A stretch of 64,000 nucleotides of DNA from Periplaneta americana (lineage: Eukaryota > Arthropoda > Insecta > Blattodea > Blattidae): contig NC_091119.1 in NCBI RefSeq assembly GCF_040183065.1, positions 66,776,892 to 66,840,891 of the forward strand, read 5' to 3'. Position 1 is the stretch's first letter. The number at the start of each line of letters is the position of its first letter. Below, piece by piece: positions 23,736 to 35,395 of this stretch. The notes below the pieces were generated by a model, which searched no databases, was not told the origin of the DNA, and saw nothing but the letters and a program-made list of their open reading frames with translations. The translations under genes were made by a program, and so were the position numbers.

Positions 23736-24110
23736 AAGCATTGGGAAAAGTAAGAATATAAGGTAAGGTAAGAGCATAAGGGAAAGTAAGAATATAAGGT
23801 AAGGTAAGAACATAAGAAAAAGTAAGAATAAAACGTAAGGTAAGAGCATAAGGAAAAGTAAGAGTATAAGGTAAGGTAAGAGCATAAGGAAAAGTAAGAA
23901 TAAAACGTAAGGTAAGAGCATAAGGAAAAATAAGAGTATAAGGTAAGAGCATAAGGAAAAGTAAGAATATAAGATAAGGTAAGAGCATAAGGATATAAGG
24001 AAAAGTAAGAGCATAGGAAAATGTAAGAATATAAGGTAAGGTAAGAGCATAAGGAAGAGTAAGGATATAAGGAAAAGTGAAGGTATGAGCAAAAGTAACA
24101 GCATGAAGAG
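23736..24110. repeat. 36-bp satellite, distal segment
   Basis: Continuation of the array beyond the LINE. It opens with the GCATTGGGAAAAG variant monomer and then degenerates, with units lengthening and changing toward 24,110. Confidence 0.92.
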
Positions 24111-25640
24111 GAGTAAAAGTAACTTATAACAAGAAGTAATACAGGGCCCATCAAGAAAAGTGTAAAGAAAATTAAGAGTAGCCTATAAGTAAACATGAAG
24201 GTAGCAGAAAATTAAGAATAAATGGAAAGTAAAAGTTACGGAAATCTAAGTGTGTAGTCAAAAGTAAGAAAAAGAGGAAAAGAAGTGAGGGAAGATGAAT
24301 GATGTAGAAAAGAAGTGGGTAGAGAATGTGAAGGAAGATATTGAGAATGGGAGGAATATAACAATATCACTAGATGATACAGAAAGAGGAACAAAGGGGC
24401 GAACGGAGAGAGAACTAACGAAAGGAAAGAATAAAGGGAGAATGAAGAAAGTAAAGGAGAGAGGAGAAAGCAAGAAATGAAAATTAATTATTACGTAGAA
24501 GTTGATAGGAATTAGGGATGTAAGGCAGAAAGAGAGAGAGAATGGGAGGGAAAAGACATGTAAAGAAGACAGTGAAGTTATGAGAGGCGGAAGTTTCAAG
24601 AGGACTAGCGTCGACCGCAAGGTACAATGCATTTTTACGACCGGTACATTGGAGGGGGTTAAACCTGTGCACTGATACTAAAGACGCAAAATCAAAGCTA
24701 TTGGGTGTGTCATATCGCTACTCTATTTGGCAGGGCAGGAATTTTGTAATTCATTTTTTTCCATGATTTATGATTGTCCTATGCCAGGCCTTCATCAGTA
24801 ACAGCGTGTGCGACGTCGAGATACTATTTCATTAGGTGGGCTGCGTATCCAGTTCGATTTATTAAACCTTCGTTGTTGGTAGATTAGCATGCGAATGATA
24901 CACGTACAGCAAGGAATAGCTAGTAGCGAAACTTTTAACTGACGTTTATCGCTTACAATGGAACCGTCCCAGGTAATGGTGAATTTAATGAAAATGCATA
25001 TTTAAGGTAATTTTCATTCTCTAAGAAACGTGGTGACTATCATTCGTTTCGCTTTTTCCTCCTTTATGAAATATATAGACTTAAAAATCTATGCTACTTA
25101 TGCCGCTTCTTGCGTGCACTCGGATTCTCATAGTTCCGCGACACAGTATCAAAGCTCTCGCATTAATACTCTAGTCAATGTTTTTTTTTTTTTTTTACTC
25201 ACATTAATACTGTAGTAGTGCAATCCATGGCATCTGTCACTCCTTTGTACACCGTCCAAACCCAAAGGTATGCATTTGGAAGTCTAGGAACACGACTGTA
25301 CATATGCTTTTAAGAACCGAAAGGGGAATTTGGACCTAAAGTAAAACAACGTCTAGACAAAGATAAGTCATTAAATGTCGCGGTCGATGCAAGCAGTTCC
25401 GGTAAACTGACAAAAAAATAATGTAAGAAGTTGGGAAGAGATGTATTTCTCCCGAATGTAAAGAAAAACCCACTATTATTTCTGGATTCCTGGTCATATA
25501 GATAACACTATATTTACTGATGAAGTAAACAATACTTTACATGGTAAGACAATTGAAACACAAATATATAAGGACCCGGGTTCGATTCCCGGCGCCGGAG
25601 CGAATTTTTCTCCTAAAATATTAGCCTAAGTGTCAATATT
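24111..25640. other. No gene; purine-rich edge then unassigned DNA
   Basis: 24,111-24,600 is A/G-rich like 18,400-19,190. The rest is unassigned. A short tRNA-B-box-like stretch (CCCGGGTTCGATTCCCGG, 25576-25593) may be a SINE relic. A T(16) run lies at 25181-25196. Confidence 0.5.
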
Positions 25641-26110
25641 ACAGATAAATTCTGTAGGACAAATTAGATATCTATAAATATATGAAGATGAAAGTGAATC
25701 AAGTACGAAATATGTTGCAGTAGATCAAAATTGAAAATAATACTTTTGAAATAAAATTGTTACCAGTTATTTTTACATATCTAGGAGTCCAAATAAATAA
25801 CAAGGAACAGTGTCCGCGCAAATAATAGGACAACAACTAACGAAAGATATTTTGCAAAAACGTTAAGTAACTAAATGAACTAAGCTAAAGTTATATAAAC
25901 ATTAATAACACCTACTGTATGAGATTCAGCTGAATCGTTGCCGTTACATAAAGATGATAAAATTGCATTACTAATATTTCACAAAAATTATCAGATGCAT
26001 ATAAGATCAAATATGTAAAACTAGCACATGGAGAATTAGATCGAATTCACATATAACTCTAATATTAAAAGGAGAGTATTTAATAAGGTATGTTAAATCC
26101 CTGAGAATTA
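25640..26110 (+). pseudogene. LINE reverse transcriptase fragment, part 1
   Basis: Heavily mutated. FTYLGVQINNK (25772-25804) matches the YLG motif that follows the RT catalytic domain. Later pieces (KYVKLAHGEL and the segment up to CCCTGAGAATTA) correspond to the connection before the RLRWLGH block. The remainder of the block lies beyond the Penelope-like insertion at 27275. Confidence 0.65.
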
Positions 26111-27274
26111 ACTTCATTTTTGTTTTGTTACCGATAAGCTGCTATAATTTAATGTGTAACACTTTTATTAAGCCGCCAATGCTTATCTACTATAATAGTC
26201 ATTTACATGAATATGATTTTTACATGAACGTTTTCGATACCATTTTTTGTATTATCTTCAGATGCATTATAATTAAAATTAACAATTAACATTTGTAAAT
26301 GATTGAAAACCTAGCCATTGGTGTGTGTGTTCTGTGAACTTCTTTTCGTGATTAAGTGTGTGATACATTTATGGATGTCGCTCATACTTGTGTGTCTAGT
26401 ATTAATTAGTGCTAATAGTAATACTAAGCTTACTTAATATCAATCAATTTCTAAAATTCAATATAAAACCTATAGTATAACACCAATATAAAAAACTTTT
26501 ATAAAAGAACACTTGTTTGGTCGTTTTTGTTATACTGTCTTTGAGTTCTGTTGTGTCTTGCCTTTTAATGGGGCGATTATAACTGTTCTCTCTTTCTTTT
26601 TATATAAAACTTCATAACACTAAAATGCTGAATCGTTGTGTAAGAAGCAATTTGTAGAGCACTTGTTTTAATCACTTTTTTTTTTACGAAGTGAACTGGG
26701 GTAGCTTACGAATTATTAATTTCACTTTTGCATTGTGTGTTGTTGTTGTGGTATAAAACCTTATCTACTTTTTACTTGTCACGTAACCACATGTTAACAT
26801 TACCATTCTGGAGTTCACTGTTGTCCACTATTTCCTATGCAAATTCGATCGTCTAACAGGTCGAGTTACAATTTGGTTTGATGTCGAGCTCCGTATTCAA
26901 GCGAAACCAATGCTTCTAATTCAGCTGTTTTGCTTGTTGTGTGCTTGTCGGTTGCGTGGGTAAGCTGGAAGCATTTTAAAATTGATTGATATTAAGTAAG
27001 CTTAGTATTACTATTAGCACTAATTACTAGTAGACACACAAGTACAAGCGACATCCATAAATGTATCACACACTTAATCACGAAAAGAAGTTCACAGAAC
27101 ACACACACCAATGGCTAGGTTTTCAATCATTTACAAATGTTAATTGTTAATTTTAATTATAATGCATCTGAAGAGGATACAAAAAATGGTATCGAAAACG
27201 TTCATGTAAAAATCTTATTCATGTAAATGACTATTATAGTAGATAAGCATTGGCGGCTTGATAAAAGTGTTACA
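26111..27274 (-). mobile_element. Penelope-like element, copy 2, inserted in a LINE
   Basis: Inverted arms 26154-26450 and 26978-27274 (about 297 bp each), with a 43-bp extension at the left end (26111-26153). CCCTGAGAATTA is repeated at 26099-26110 and 27275-27286 (11-12-bp TSD). Read on the minus strand, the extension shares TTATCGGTA, then CA and AAAATGAA, with copy 1's extension. The arms share the hammerhead-like core. The host LINE frame resumes immediately after the second TSD, which validates the boundaries. The centre (26451-26977) has no recognisable ORF. Confidence 0.85.
27160..27215 (+). ncRNA. Hammerhead-ribozyme-like motif (Penelope copy 2, right arm)
   Basis: GCAT, CTGAAGA, stem II GGATAC-loop-GTATC, GAAA, ACGTT, then CATGT. 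GCAT can pair with ATGT as stem I with one wobble. In the left arm the same motif is inverted (26222-26262) with a weaker stem II. Sense relative to the element's inferred orientation is ambiguous, because both arms carry the motif in opposite directions. Confidence 0.5.
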
Positions 27275-27475
27275 CCCTGAGAATTAGCTGGCTTGGCCAT
27301 GAAGAAAGGATGGATAGAGAGTACATAATGGTGAAATAACAATTAGAAATAAGGAAGACCAGGTAAAGACGGCTACATAATGTGGAGCAGGATTTAAGGA
27401 GAATGGAAATTAGAGACTGGAAAGGATTGGCGTTACAAAGAGATTCGACGATGATAGTGGAGGCCAAAGCCTATC
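27275..27475 (+). pseudogene. LINE reverse transcriptase C-terminus, part 2
   Basis: Continues the fragment interrupted at 26110. The ISWLGHEERMDREYIMVK motif corresponds to the RLRWLGHVxRM block of LINE ORF2. It is followed by a VEQDLRRMEIRDWKGLALQR segment typical of the final 40 residues. At least two in-frame stops are present. Confidence 0.75.
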
Positions 27476-28037
27476 ATATAAGGAAATAAATGTATAAAAT
27501 TGACCCAAGTATAACCCAAGTATTCAAATAAGACAATTTTTTCTGTTTTATGTAGAAATCTCCACAGTGTTAGTTTCAATAAAATTAATTACAAATAACT
27601 AAATACCAGATAGAACTATCCGCTTTAAATATTTCTAAAAAAAATTACCATCTTTTTTTAGAGCAGCCGTTATTCAGTTATAAAACCTCTTAAAATTCAA
27701 TGTTTTTTACAAGTATAGGAGTTCCCTTGACCTGATACTGCTCTTCTTTACAGTACCTGTAACAAAATATAAAGATTTTCAAGTGTTCTTTGTAACTTGG
27801 CAACTCGACTAACTCATTCATTCCACTGCAGATTACTTTGAACGTATGTACCAAGGTATTTAAATAAGTGATCCTGTAGAATCACTTCTCGATCTGTACA
27901 CTACAACAATCTCCCTTTTATTTCTGCATTCAATCATTTCTGTTTATTTGCGTTTATTTTATTTTATTTATCTCAGCTCACAGCTTCTTCTGATCAATGT
28001 CACTTTGTAGAGAAAAGCTTTCAACACTTTTTTTCTA
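27476..28037. other. No gene recognised
   Basis: AT-rich DNA without identifiable features. Confidence 0.5.
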
Positions 28038-29127
28038 GAGGAAGTGTTACAAATATGAAATAGAGGTACAAATATATAGTATGAATACGACCTGAGACGT
28101 GTTGTGTTCGAGCGGAAGCCCTTTAAATTACTACGCACTGATACTCTCTTTCGCGGGAATGTGTTATGGTTTGCAGTTAGAAGCTGAACTGTTCAAAAGT
28201 TCATCATTATTGCGTTTTCGAGTAAAAAGAAAATTTTGGCGGTAAGTAATTTTATTGAATATACATTATTATTTCTCAATGTTAGAAATATTAATGATAT
28301 ATATTCTTAAAGACAAATAATCTACGTTTATAGCAATGATTTCGTTCTTAAATGATATGTTTTGAGGTTATGACTTACAACTTCAGTGTGTCATAAATAT
28401 AAAATAATAGTATTATTATTTCATCTTTATACTCTGGTTTTCTGTTTCGTTACTAGCGTTGATACTTGTAGGCGGAGGGAAAATCTCACCTTCCAACAAA
28501 CTTAGAAAACAGTGGAATGAAAAAACAATGCAAGAAGCCATAAAAAAGTTTGAGAATAGACGTGAGAAAAGATTCATTTTGATTCAGGATTACGGTTGGG
28601 AAAACACCTTCTAACGAAGATGCTGTATGCTTGTTCTATGCTTTTCTTAGTAGAGGCCATTTTGACTTTGCAATTTTGTTAATCTTGTAACTTGTTAAGA
28701 GTATTTCATATTTGTACCTCTATTTTTATTAAGGAAATATTATGTCAGATTTTGAGGAAATAATTTTTTTCAAACATTTTATAACATCTTACGAACTTCT
28801 GAGTACGGTGTACCATTCACAGGGATATTCTGAAATAAACTGGTCGATACTTTACGTTCAGTATCCTGGTCGGGACAAGCTACCTGGTTGAGGTTTTTTT
28901 TCCAAGGTTTATCCTCATCCCCATTATGAGCAAATGCTGGGTAACTATCGGTGCTGGACCCAGGACTCATTTCACCGGTACTATCACCTTCATCTCAATC
29001 AGACACTAAATAACCTGAGATGTTGATACAGCGTCGAATAACCTACTAAAATAAAAAAAGTATTCCAAACATGTAGGTTCCAAAACGAAAAGAAAATTGG
29101 TATTCCATATTTGTAACCCTTCCTCTC
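28038..29127 (+). mobile_element. Candidate pogo-like DNA element remnant
   Basis: Imperfect terminal inverted repeats begin GAGGAAGTGTTACAAATATG on the left and, on the opposite strand, GAGAGGAAGGGTTACAAATA on the right. Both are bordered by TA (28036-28037, 29128-29129). Inside, 28473-28614 has a frame with LRKQWNEKTMQEAIKKFENR, which resembles the N-terminal psq/HTH segment of pogo-type transposases, then a stop. No DDE domain. The element contains a SINE fragment. Confidence 0.5.
28865..29060 (+). mobile_element. tRNA-derived SINE, 5'-truncated
   Basis: Plus-strand copy of the 7308 family. The tRNA head is missing. The body runs from GTCGGGACAAGCTACCTGG through TGCTGGGTAACTATCGG and GTTGATACAGCGTCG to an A-rich end. 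Confidence 0.85.
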
Positions 29128-29392
29128 TAGGATATAATCATCTGCTTATAACTAAACTTATGATTTCCATGTCTACTAAAACTGTAGTTCTTCTTGATGT
29201 TACAACACAATTATATAATTTTTAACCTCTTCCCTTACTATATATTTTACCAGTTTTGTGAAAAAAGTGTCATATTTTTTTTAATTTTCGTATGGAGGTC
29301 ATTTAATATTGCAGAATCACTGTACATCACTAATTTTCTTATATACCTAAAATCGCTATGAAATAGACATATATTCATACCTGAATTATTAT

Positions 29393-31412
29393 CCCGAGTT
29401 ATCTCGTGCACCTTGATTCTAGCTCTAGTAGTTGTCCCACTTTGATTTTCTCCTGAACTATTAACAACTTGTTTTTTTATGGATTAATTTATGAGGTACA
29501 ATATCAGTGCTGTTATCAAGGTGTTAAATTTTGCTTGTCGTGTGATAGACTCGTAAGCAGGGTATTACGCACAGTGGCACATTGCATTCCGGACAGTAGT
29601 ATCTGCTCCTGTGTCGAATTTGATTGTATTTTGAGTCTCTCGCAATACTACACATGAAACACTGTCTGGTTGGTTGTTCTTCTTCAGAGTTCGTGGAATA
29701 ACTTTTGGAGAATGTCTACCTGTAAGCCGAAGTGGGTTGGGCGATTTTCTTGGCCATCCTGCCTTGAGTGATAGGACATTCGGGGTGTATTTTTCGAAAA
29801 TCTTACAAATTACCACCATTCGATAGTCCAAGGGTGTCTTCCTGCCTTCAGATATCGTATACAAAACGTAGGAATTCCACAGGGCCAACTCGAGAAGATG
29901 AAAGAAAATCGTTTTATAATATCGCTTTCCACTATTCTGCGGGACAGGATAAGCTGCCAAGTGCTGGTCTACCTTGTCGACTCCTCCCATTGAGTTGTTA
30001 TAGTCGAGCACCATTTTCGGCTTCCAATCATCTTTGATGACTACCATCTCAGCGCTGTGTATTGTGCTAAGAAGCACCACATCCTTTTTATCCTTCAACC
30101 TGAGGGTAATGTTCTTGCCCCTCTGAAAGGGAAGACTGCAGTTTCACACTTCTTCAGCTTTGTTCTCTTCATTGCTGGTGACATCTCTTTCCTACTTATT
30201 CTCACAGCCCTGTAAGTGTCTGTAGTGTGTGAAATGCATGTTGGATAACTGGGGTGACGTGTAAAATTGTCAGTTGTAAGAGAATAGTCCCGGCCAAGTA
30301 AAGACTTTATGAGTGTCATGACTACTTGGCTAGACATTGGAATATCCTTGTAGTCGTTATCAAGAATGGTTCCTTTTCCAGTTTAAATTATACTGGAGTA
30401 AACGTACCCGCTCTTAGATTCACAGAGCATATATGTCTTTATCCCAAACCTGGCTCGTTTCGGTGATATATACTGTACCCACCCTAGTCGCCCCTTATAA
30501 ATCAACAGGCTCTCTTCGATGGTGACATCTCGTCGGGAGTGTATTGGTCTTCAAGATTCCGAAAAATAGGTCAGACTACATTCAATTTCAGATTTGGGTG
30601 GGTGTCCGGGTCATAGTTCTCATTGTTGGTGAAGTGCAGGAATTTTTCAATTCGACAAATCTCCTATATGAGAGCGTTTTGAGAAGAATGGTGTAGCAGC
30701 CATTGAATATTTGTACTAGTACATCTGTTCTTCAGGTTTGTGAATAATGTTCTGCAGTATCACTATGCCCAAAAGTACACGTATTTCAGAGTCTGTAGTA
30801 GGACGCCACGAATTATTTTCAGCATTCTTGAACACTTATTAGCATGCCGAATCGTCTCCTCGAATATAATGTTGATGAGGTCATTATCAAAGAATAATTT
30901 TTAAAAATTGAGAATTATCGTTATCAGAAACAATGTTAAAATTTCAGGGAATGGGGACCTCGGAGGTGCAGAAGAAATGGTGCCAGATGTCTTCTATTCA
31001 AACCACTGTCGAAAAGACGCGACATCAACTGATCTGAATTTGTTTGTTGGTCTATAACTTCGTCTTCTGATACCGACGTTTCATTTCCTAATCTTCTACA
31101 TGAATATATTCCTGATCAAAAGTTTCGGAATCACTAACTTGATCCATCTTTACACAAAACAGCACAAAAAACACTAAACACAAACAGACACCGCTAAAAC
31201 TAACTAGCGTCTACTCACTACTGTGTGTGAATGCTATATGAGCATAGAATTCCACTCGCAAGGAAGAAGTACAAAAAACACCACCAGATACAGCAATATC
31301 ACTAACTTCTGTAGCCATCTAGTGAGGAAAAGGTTAACGAAAGAATGGAAACGTATATATTCGGGATATAATCCTTAGCAGCGAAAATGGGACTCAAACG
31401 AGTTAACTCGGG
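29393..31412 (-). mobile_element. piggyBac-type DNA transposon, degenerate full-length copy
   Basis: The left end CCCGAGTTATCTCG (29393-29406) follows TTAT. The right end, read inward, is CCCGAGTTAACTCG (31399-31412), next to TTAA (31413-31416). This fits the CCC terminus and TTAA target of piggyBac, with one target base mutated. The 2.0-kb span encloses the transposase pseudogene. A second copy of the terminal palindrome lies 27 bp outside the right end (31439-31456). Confidence 0.85.
29524..31147 (-). pseudogene. piggyBac transposase pseudogene
   Basis: Read on the minus strand from ATG at 31147: an acidic N-terminus (MDQVSDSETFDQEYIHVED), then broken frames. SLLIYKGRLGWVQYI and RARFGIKTYMLCESKSGY (around 30,400-30,520) are the conserved core of the DDE_Tnp_1_7 domain. 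Next come LLGRDYSLTTDNF, DYNNSMGGVDKVDQH (the NSMGGVDxxD catalytic-region motif, near 29,985) and YYKTIFFHLLELALWNSY. A Cys-rich end follows in another frame with ECNVPLCVIPCLRVYHT, the usual C-terminal zinc finger. Several stops and frameshifts rule out activity. Confidence 0.92.
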
Positions 31413-31456
31413 TTAATAAATTTTGACACATGTTAGCAACCCGAGTTAACTCGGGT

Positions 31457-31929
31457 TAATCAGAGAAGTGGTTAAACAAATTCACAGATAACAGACATAT
31501 TCGTATATTGTAATCGAACCTATTATTTTTTCCTATTTTCGAGAGTTAGTATTAGTAATTTATAATACCTATATTAAAATGCTATTCGCATCATTTAATT
31601 TTCATGTAATTAGTAGTACCATGGCACTGAGCTCTTTGAGAAGAAGTTATGAAGCAATAGGCCTCCTCGCTTATTATGACTTCAAGAGATGTCAGGAAAT
31701 TGATCTTGTTAACCTTTCGTTATGGGTACACGCGACTGCAATTAAATTTAGGATATTCCAGATACAAACATTCCTTGTACTCGTAGGCCAAACTTGGCTA
31801 ATTTCGTAATACTAAGGTTTTGGTGCAAAAATAAGGTTCAAATGTAAAAAGAAATTAGTGTTTTTAATATATGTGCATTATTAGGTTTCAGGAGGTTACA
31901 TATCGATCGGTATTTTTACCTCAAACTTA
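31457..31929. other. No gene recognised
   Basis: A 76-codon frame at 31579-31809 has no recognisable motif. GGCCAAACTTGGCTAATTTC at 31785-31805 has an inverted, diverged relative at 35459-35484 (GGCTAAGTTTGCCCTAC). Confidence 0.45.
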
Positions 31930-32432
31930 TACAATAATTGAAGCCATGAGATCAACAACCATTCAAGTCCATTTACATAGGTTTAGAAAAAAAAATGTAA
32001 AAACTTTTTTCTTTCTTATCTATTTGTTATTTCTTCACGTAATTTTTTCTGGTTGAATTAGAGATCAAGACAAAATAGTATACCAATTTTTACAGTCGTA
32101 ACACTTGTGGAAATATCCAAAAATTAATTTCAAATTTTCAAAAGATGAATGTTTATTGATCTCAACCATTGAAATACTTGTTATGATAATGGTTTCATTG
32201 ACAAAAATGCCCTAATATTTATACAATTTCTTAAGCTTCATCTGAATGAGATTAATAATAACTTATTGTTAATAAAAGTACATTTTCATTATTTGTCAGA
32301 TTTGTTTTAAATATGTTTCACTACCCAGAATCTCAATCCTCAAAATCACTCTCATCATCTTCACATAAAATCTTAATATGACAATTTTTTCTATAAATTT
32401 TACTCTGAATGACACAAATAACTCAAATTAAC

Positions 32433-32470
<38 letters not shown>

Positions 32471-33560
32471 CAGTACTGTTATCGGTAGTAGTCCTACTCA
32501 TAACTTTTAAATTCCATTTTCTAATATCTTTCACTACTTAGTTTTCTAGGTCTCTGCATCACTCTCACTATTATTTGCTATTTTCTTCACTAGATGCAGA
32601 CGATAATAAAACAAAAATAATGTTATTAGTGAAATACAATAATACATTCATCGTTTTTAAGTTTTTTAATCGTTTTTTTAATTTTTTATGTGTTTCACTA
32701 CTCAGCATCCCAACCCTCTGTTTCATTCTCACTGTTATTGCCATTTTCTTCACCTGCTGTCAGACGATGATTTGGAGTAATGCATTCCAGATATTTGTTT
32801 ATATGAGCTGCTTTGGCAGACTTTATTTTCAGTTCCCCAGTAGAGAGTCTAGAAACATTACACACATTTGGTCTTTTTTTGAACATTAGGAAAGTGTCTG
32901 TATATAATCCAGAACATGTCGTCGAAACTATCACCGAATTTTCCTTGCATTCAATACTTTTGTAGTGGTGACATGTCAAGAAATACAGAACGGCAATTCT
33001 TCTTAAAATAAGTTTCCTCTAAGGATTTATAATCCTTCAACATATTCTGTTTAACATCGATAACCTTCATATTAGTTGCAACATTTTTAATTTTTTTCAA
33101 CCCACTCCTCGCTGCTGAAGATGTGTCCTCCCGTTTCAATTTCTTCCTAGTAACTGCAAAATCTGCGTTACTATGTTATAACATGCATGCTACATATAGG
33201 CCCCTCGCTACAAAAATCATTTATACGTATCTATATTATAATACATCATTATTACAGTAAACGAGTTCAATAGGCTATTTTTAAGTTTTACACAACACTA
33301 GTGGAACACGATATGTCTCACAAAACTAACAGCTCCTTTCCCGCTCAACTGCGAGACACCCCGAGCGAGAACCCGTTTTGACGCGTGGACTTGAATGGTT
33401 TTTAAACACAATAAATGGAAAAGTACTGCTTAAATAACGTTCTTGGATGGTTCTTTAACTCAATGGATGGCAAACGAAACGAAGTAGCTGGTTGCATAAA
33501 TATCTCAATTTGTGCCAAAAGTGGACTTGAATGGTTTTTGATCTCACCTCTTCAATTACA
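31930..33560 (-). mobile_element. Unclassified inverted-repeat element with minus-strand coding remnants
   Basis: The end segments are reverse complements over ~40 bp: AATTGAAGCCATGAGATCA then ACCATTCAAGTCCA at 31938-31975, against TGGACTTGAATGG then TGATCTCACCTCTTCAATT at 33522-33558. The GGACTTGAATGG word recurs at 33388 and, changed, near 33443. Minus-strand frames at 32571-33139 form a Lys-rich series (for example KREDTSSAARSGLKKIKNVA, then KYLECITPNHRL) that reads as one gene with frameshifts. I do not recognise the protein. An (AAT)n run lies at 32431-32466. Confidence 0.45.
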
Positions 33561-34574
33561 AACAAGCAATACAAATAAACAAATGAATTTGTCACTCTAG
33601 AAGGGCTGGTACAGTTTCGTAATTCCGTGATAATCCTTAAATTCAAAATATTTAGGCATATTTAATCACATCTTAAATTCCTCAGTCAGATTCAGAACTA
33701 CAACTCAAACAATTAAAGTTCTTTCTGTATTTTCAAAGGTGTTGATATCTATCATAAAACTATTGATCATAACTGACATACTGAATTCATATTTCACAAT
33801 GCTTGTCGTCCTCGAAATTTCCTGAGTAAGATCCGCACAAAAATCACTAGGTCTATCATTCGGCTTTTCTTAAAGCACAGCTCTTCTCTGTTTGGTTCCT
33901 GAAGCTGATGATGTTTCGTTGTCTACCTCTTTGAACTCACTTGAGATACTGGAAATGTCATTCTCCTTAACTGCTGCTTTGGTTCCTTCCTGGTCCTCGA
34001 CGAACTTGCCAAGAAAACACTAGGTTTCACTACGGTAGTTTTCCTTTGTTTTAGGACAATCAATTGCCTCTTTCGTAGCAATTATATTATATTTCTTTTC
34101 ATATTTGACCCTGCGATTATCTGCTATCTGCAAATTGCACGAAATGCACAATATATCAGAGATGCTATGAATGCATATACAAATATTTTACGTTTCATGC
34201 ATTTGATATTTATTTCACCAGAAAATGTTGTTATACCACAGAAAAATTTAAGAGAGAAAAAATAGCCTCATGGACTGAGAAAAACGATAAGAAATTAAAC
34301 TTCTGAGATAAGGCTATGTTACATAATCAGTGTGATGATAAATTTATATTTTTTTCCCAGAAGTATACAATGTCAGTACTTAGGCCTATTATTGAAAATA
34401 ATTTGAACCTCAAAACATAGCAAATAGCTCTTCTTTTAACAAAGAAATCGGATGGTAAATTGACCCACAAATTCAAAGCTGTAGATGTCACAGTTTTTCA
34501 AGTACTTTCCCCACAAAAAAAAAAAAACCGCTCACGTCACTGCAAGAACGCTGTGAACAAAAGCTATGTTATAA
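33561..34574. other. No gene recognised
   Basis: AT-rich, with minus-strand fragments near 33,830-34,060 that look coding-like (Arg/Lys/Ser-rich) but are too broken to assign. Confidence 0.4.
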
Positions 34575-35395
34575 AATAATTTCTGCCATTTATAGAGGAG
34601 AAAGTGGAAATATGGGGTACCATTTTGTTTTCCTCATAATAATGAAAAATGTTGTGGCATATTACTTGGAAACCTTTATTGACAAACAAAGTAATTATTC
34701 CTATACATTTTTTCCAGTCTCAAAGGTCAATAGTTGCAATAGATATTTGTTTATAATTAATTTTTGAAAGGAAGAAGAACTCCTCCTCTATAGGTAGTGG
34801 ATTCTAAATGTGAGCTATCACAAAAATTTGAAAATAAAATTGGAAAAATCAAAGAAACATAAGTAGAAAACCTTGTCACATCAATGGCAATATTCTGTAA
34901 CAAATAACGCAAATCACGATAGTGAAAATACGGGACGTGTTAACGTGCTGGTAATATGGGCTACCTATTCCATATTTGACACACAGTGGTAGCCCATATT
35001 AGTAGAATTGACTCATGAAGGTTTCTAAGATTATGTATGACAATTGTTGCTCTAAATAAATATTATTCTTATGCTATGTGATGGAGCTATTCTTAATCAG
35101 TACAACACATCAAGCTTGAAATTTAAATACGAAATATATTTCTTTCAATAAAATTGAAACTACATACCTACAAAAATTTTGAAATTGACGAGAAATACAA
35201 AGAACACATCACATCCACACCACAAAGGTAACTGGGTTGTCTCTTTGTGCACGCAGACTGATGGACACTAGATGTACTTTTAGAGCTTTTCCTTTAGGTA
35301 ACAACACCATATTATTAAAAAAACGAGATAGCCCGTATTACCACTCCTAGCCCATATTTCCACCTTCTCTTCTACTATACCATCAGAATTACACT
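34575..35395. mobile_element. Candidate non-autonomous element with repeated GGTAATATGGGCTA motif
   Basis: Left end TTCTGCCATTTATAGAGGAG then AAAGTGGAAATATGGG, right end (opposite strand) TTCTGATGGTATAGTAGAAG then AGAAGGTGGAAATATGGG. A 14-bp motif close to GGTAATATGGGCTA occurs near 34608, 34951, 34989 (inverted), 35328 (inverted) and 35349 (inverted). It forms a perfect 15-bp hairpin stem at 34950-35003. No coding sequence is recognised. Confidence 0.5.
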
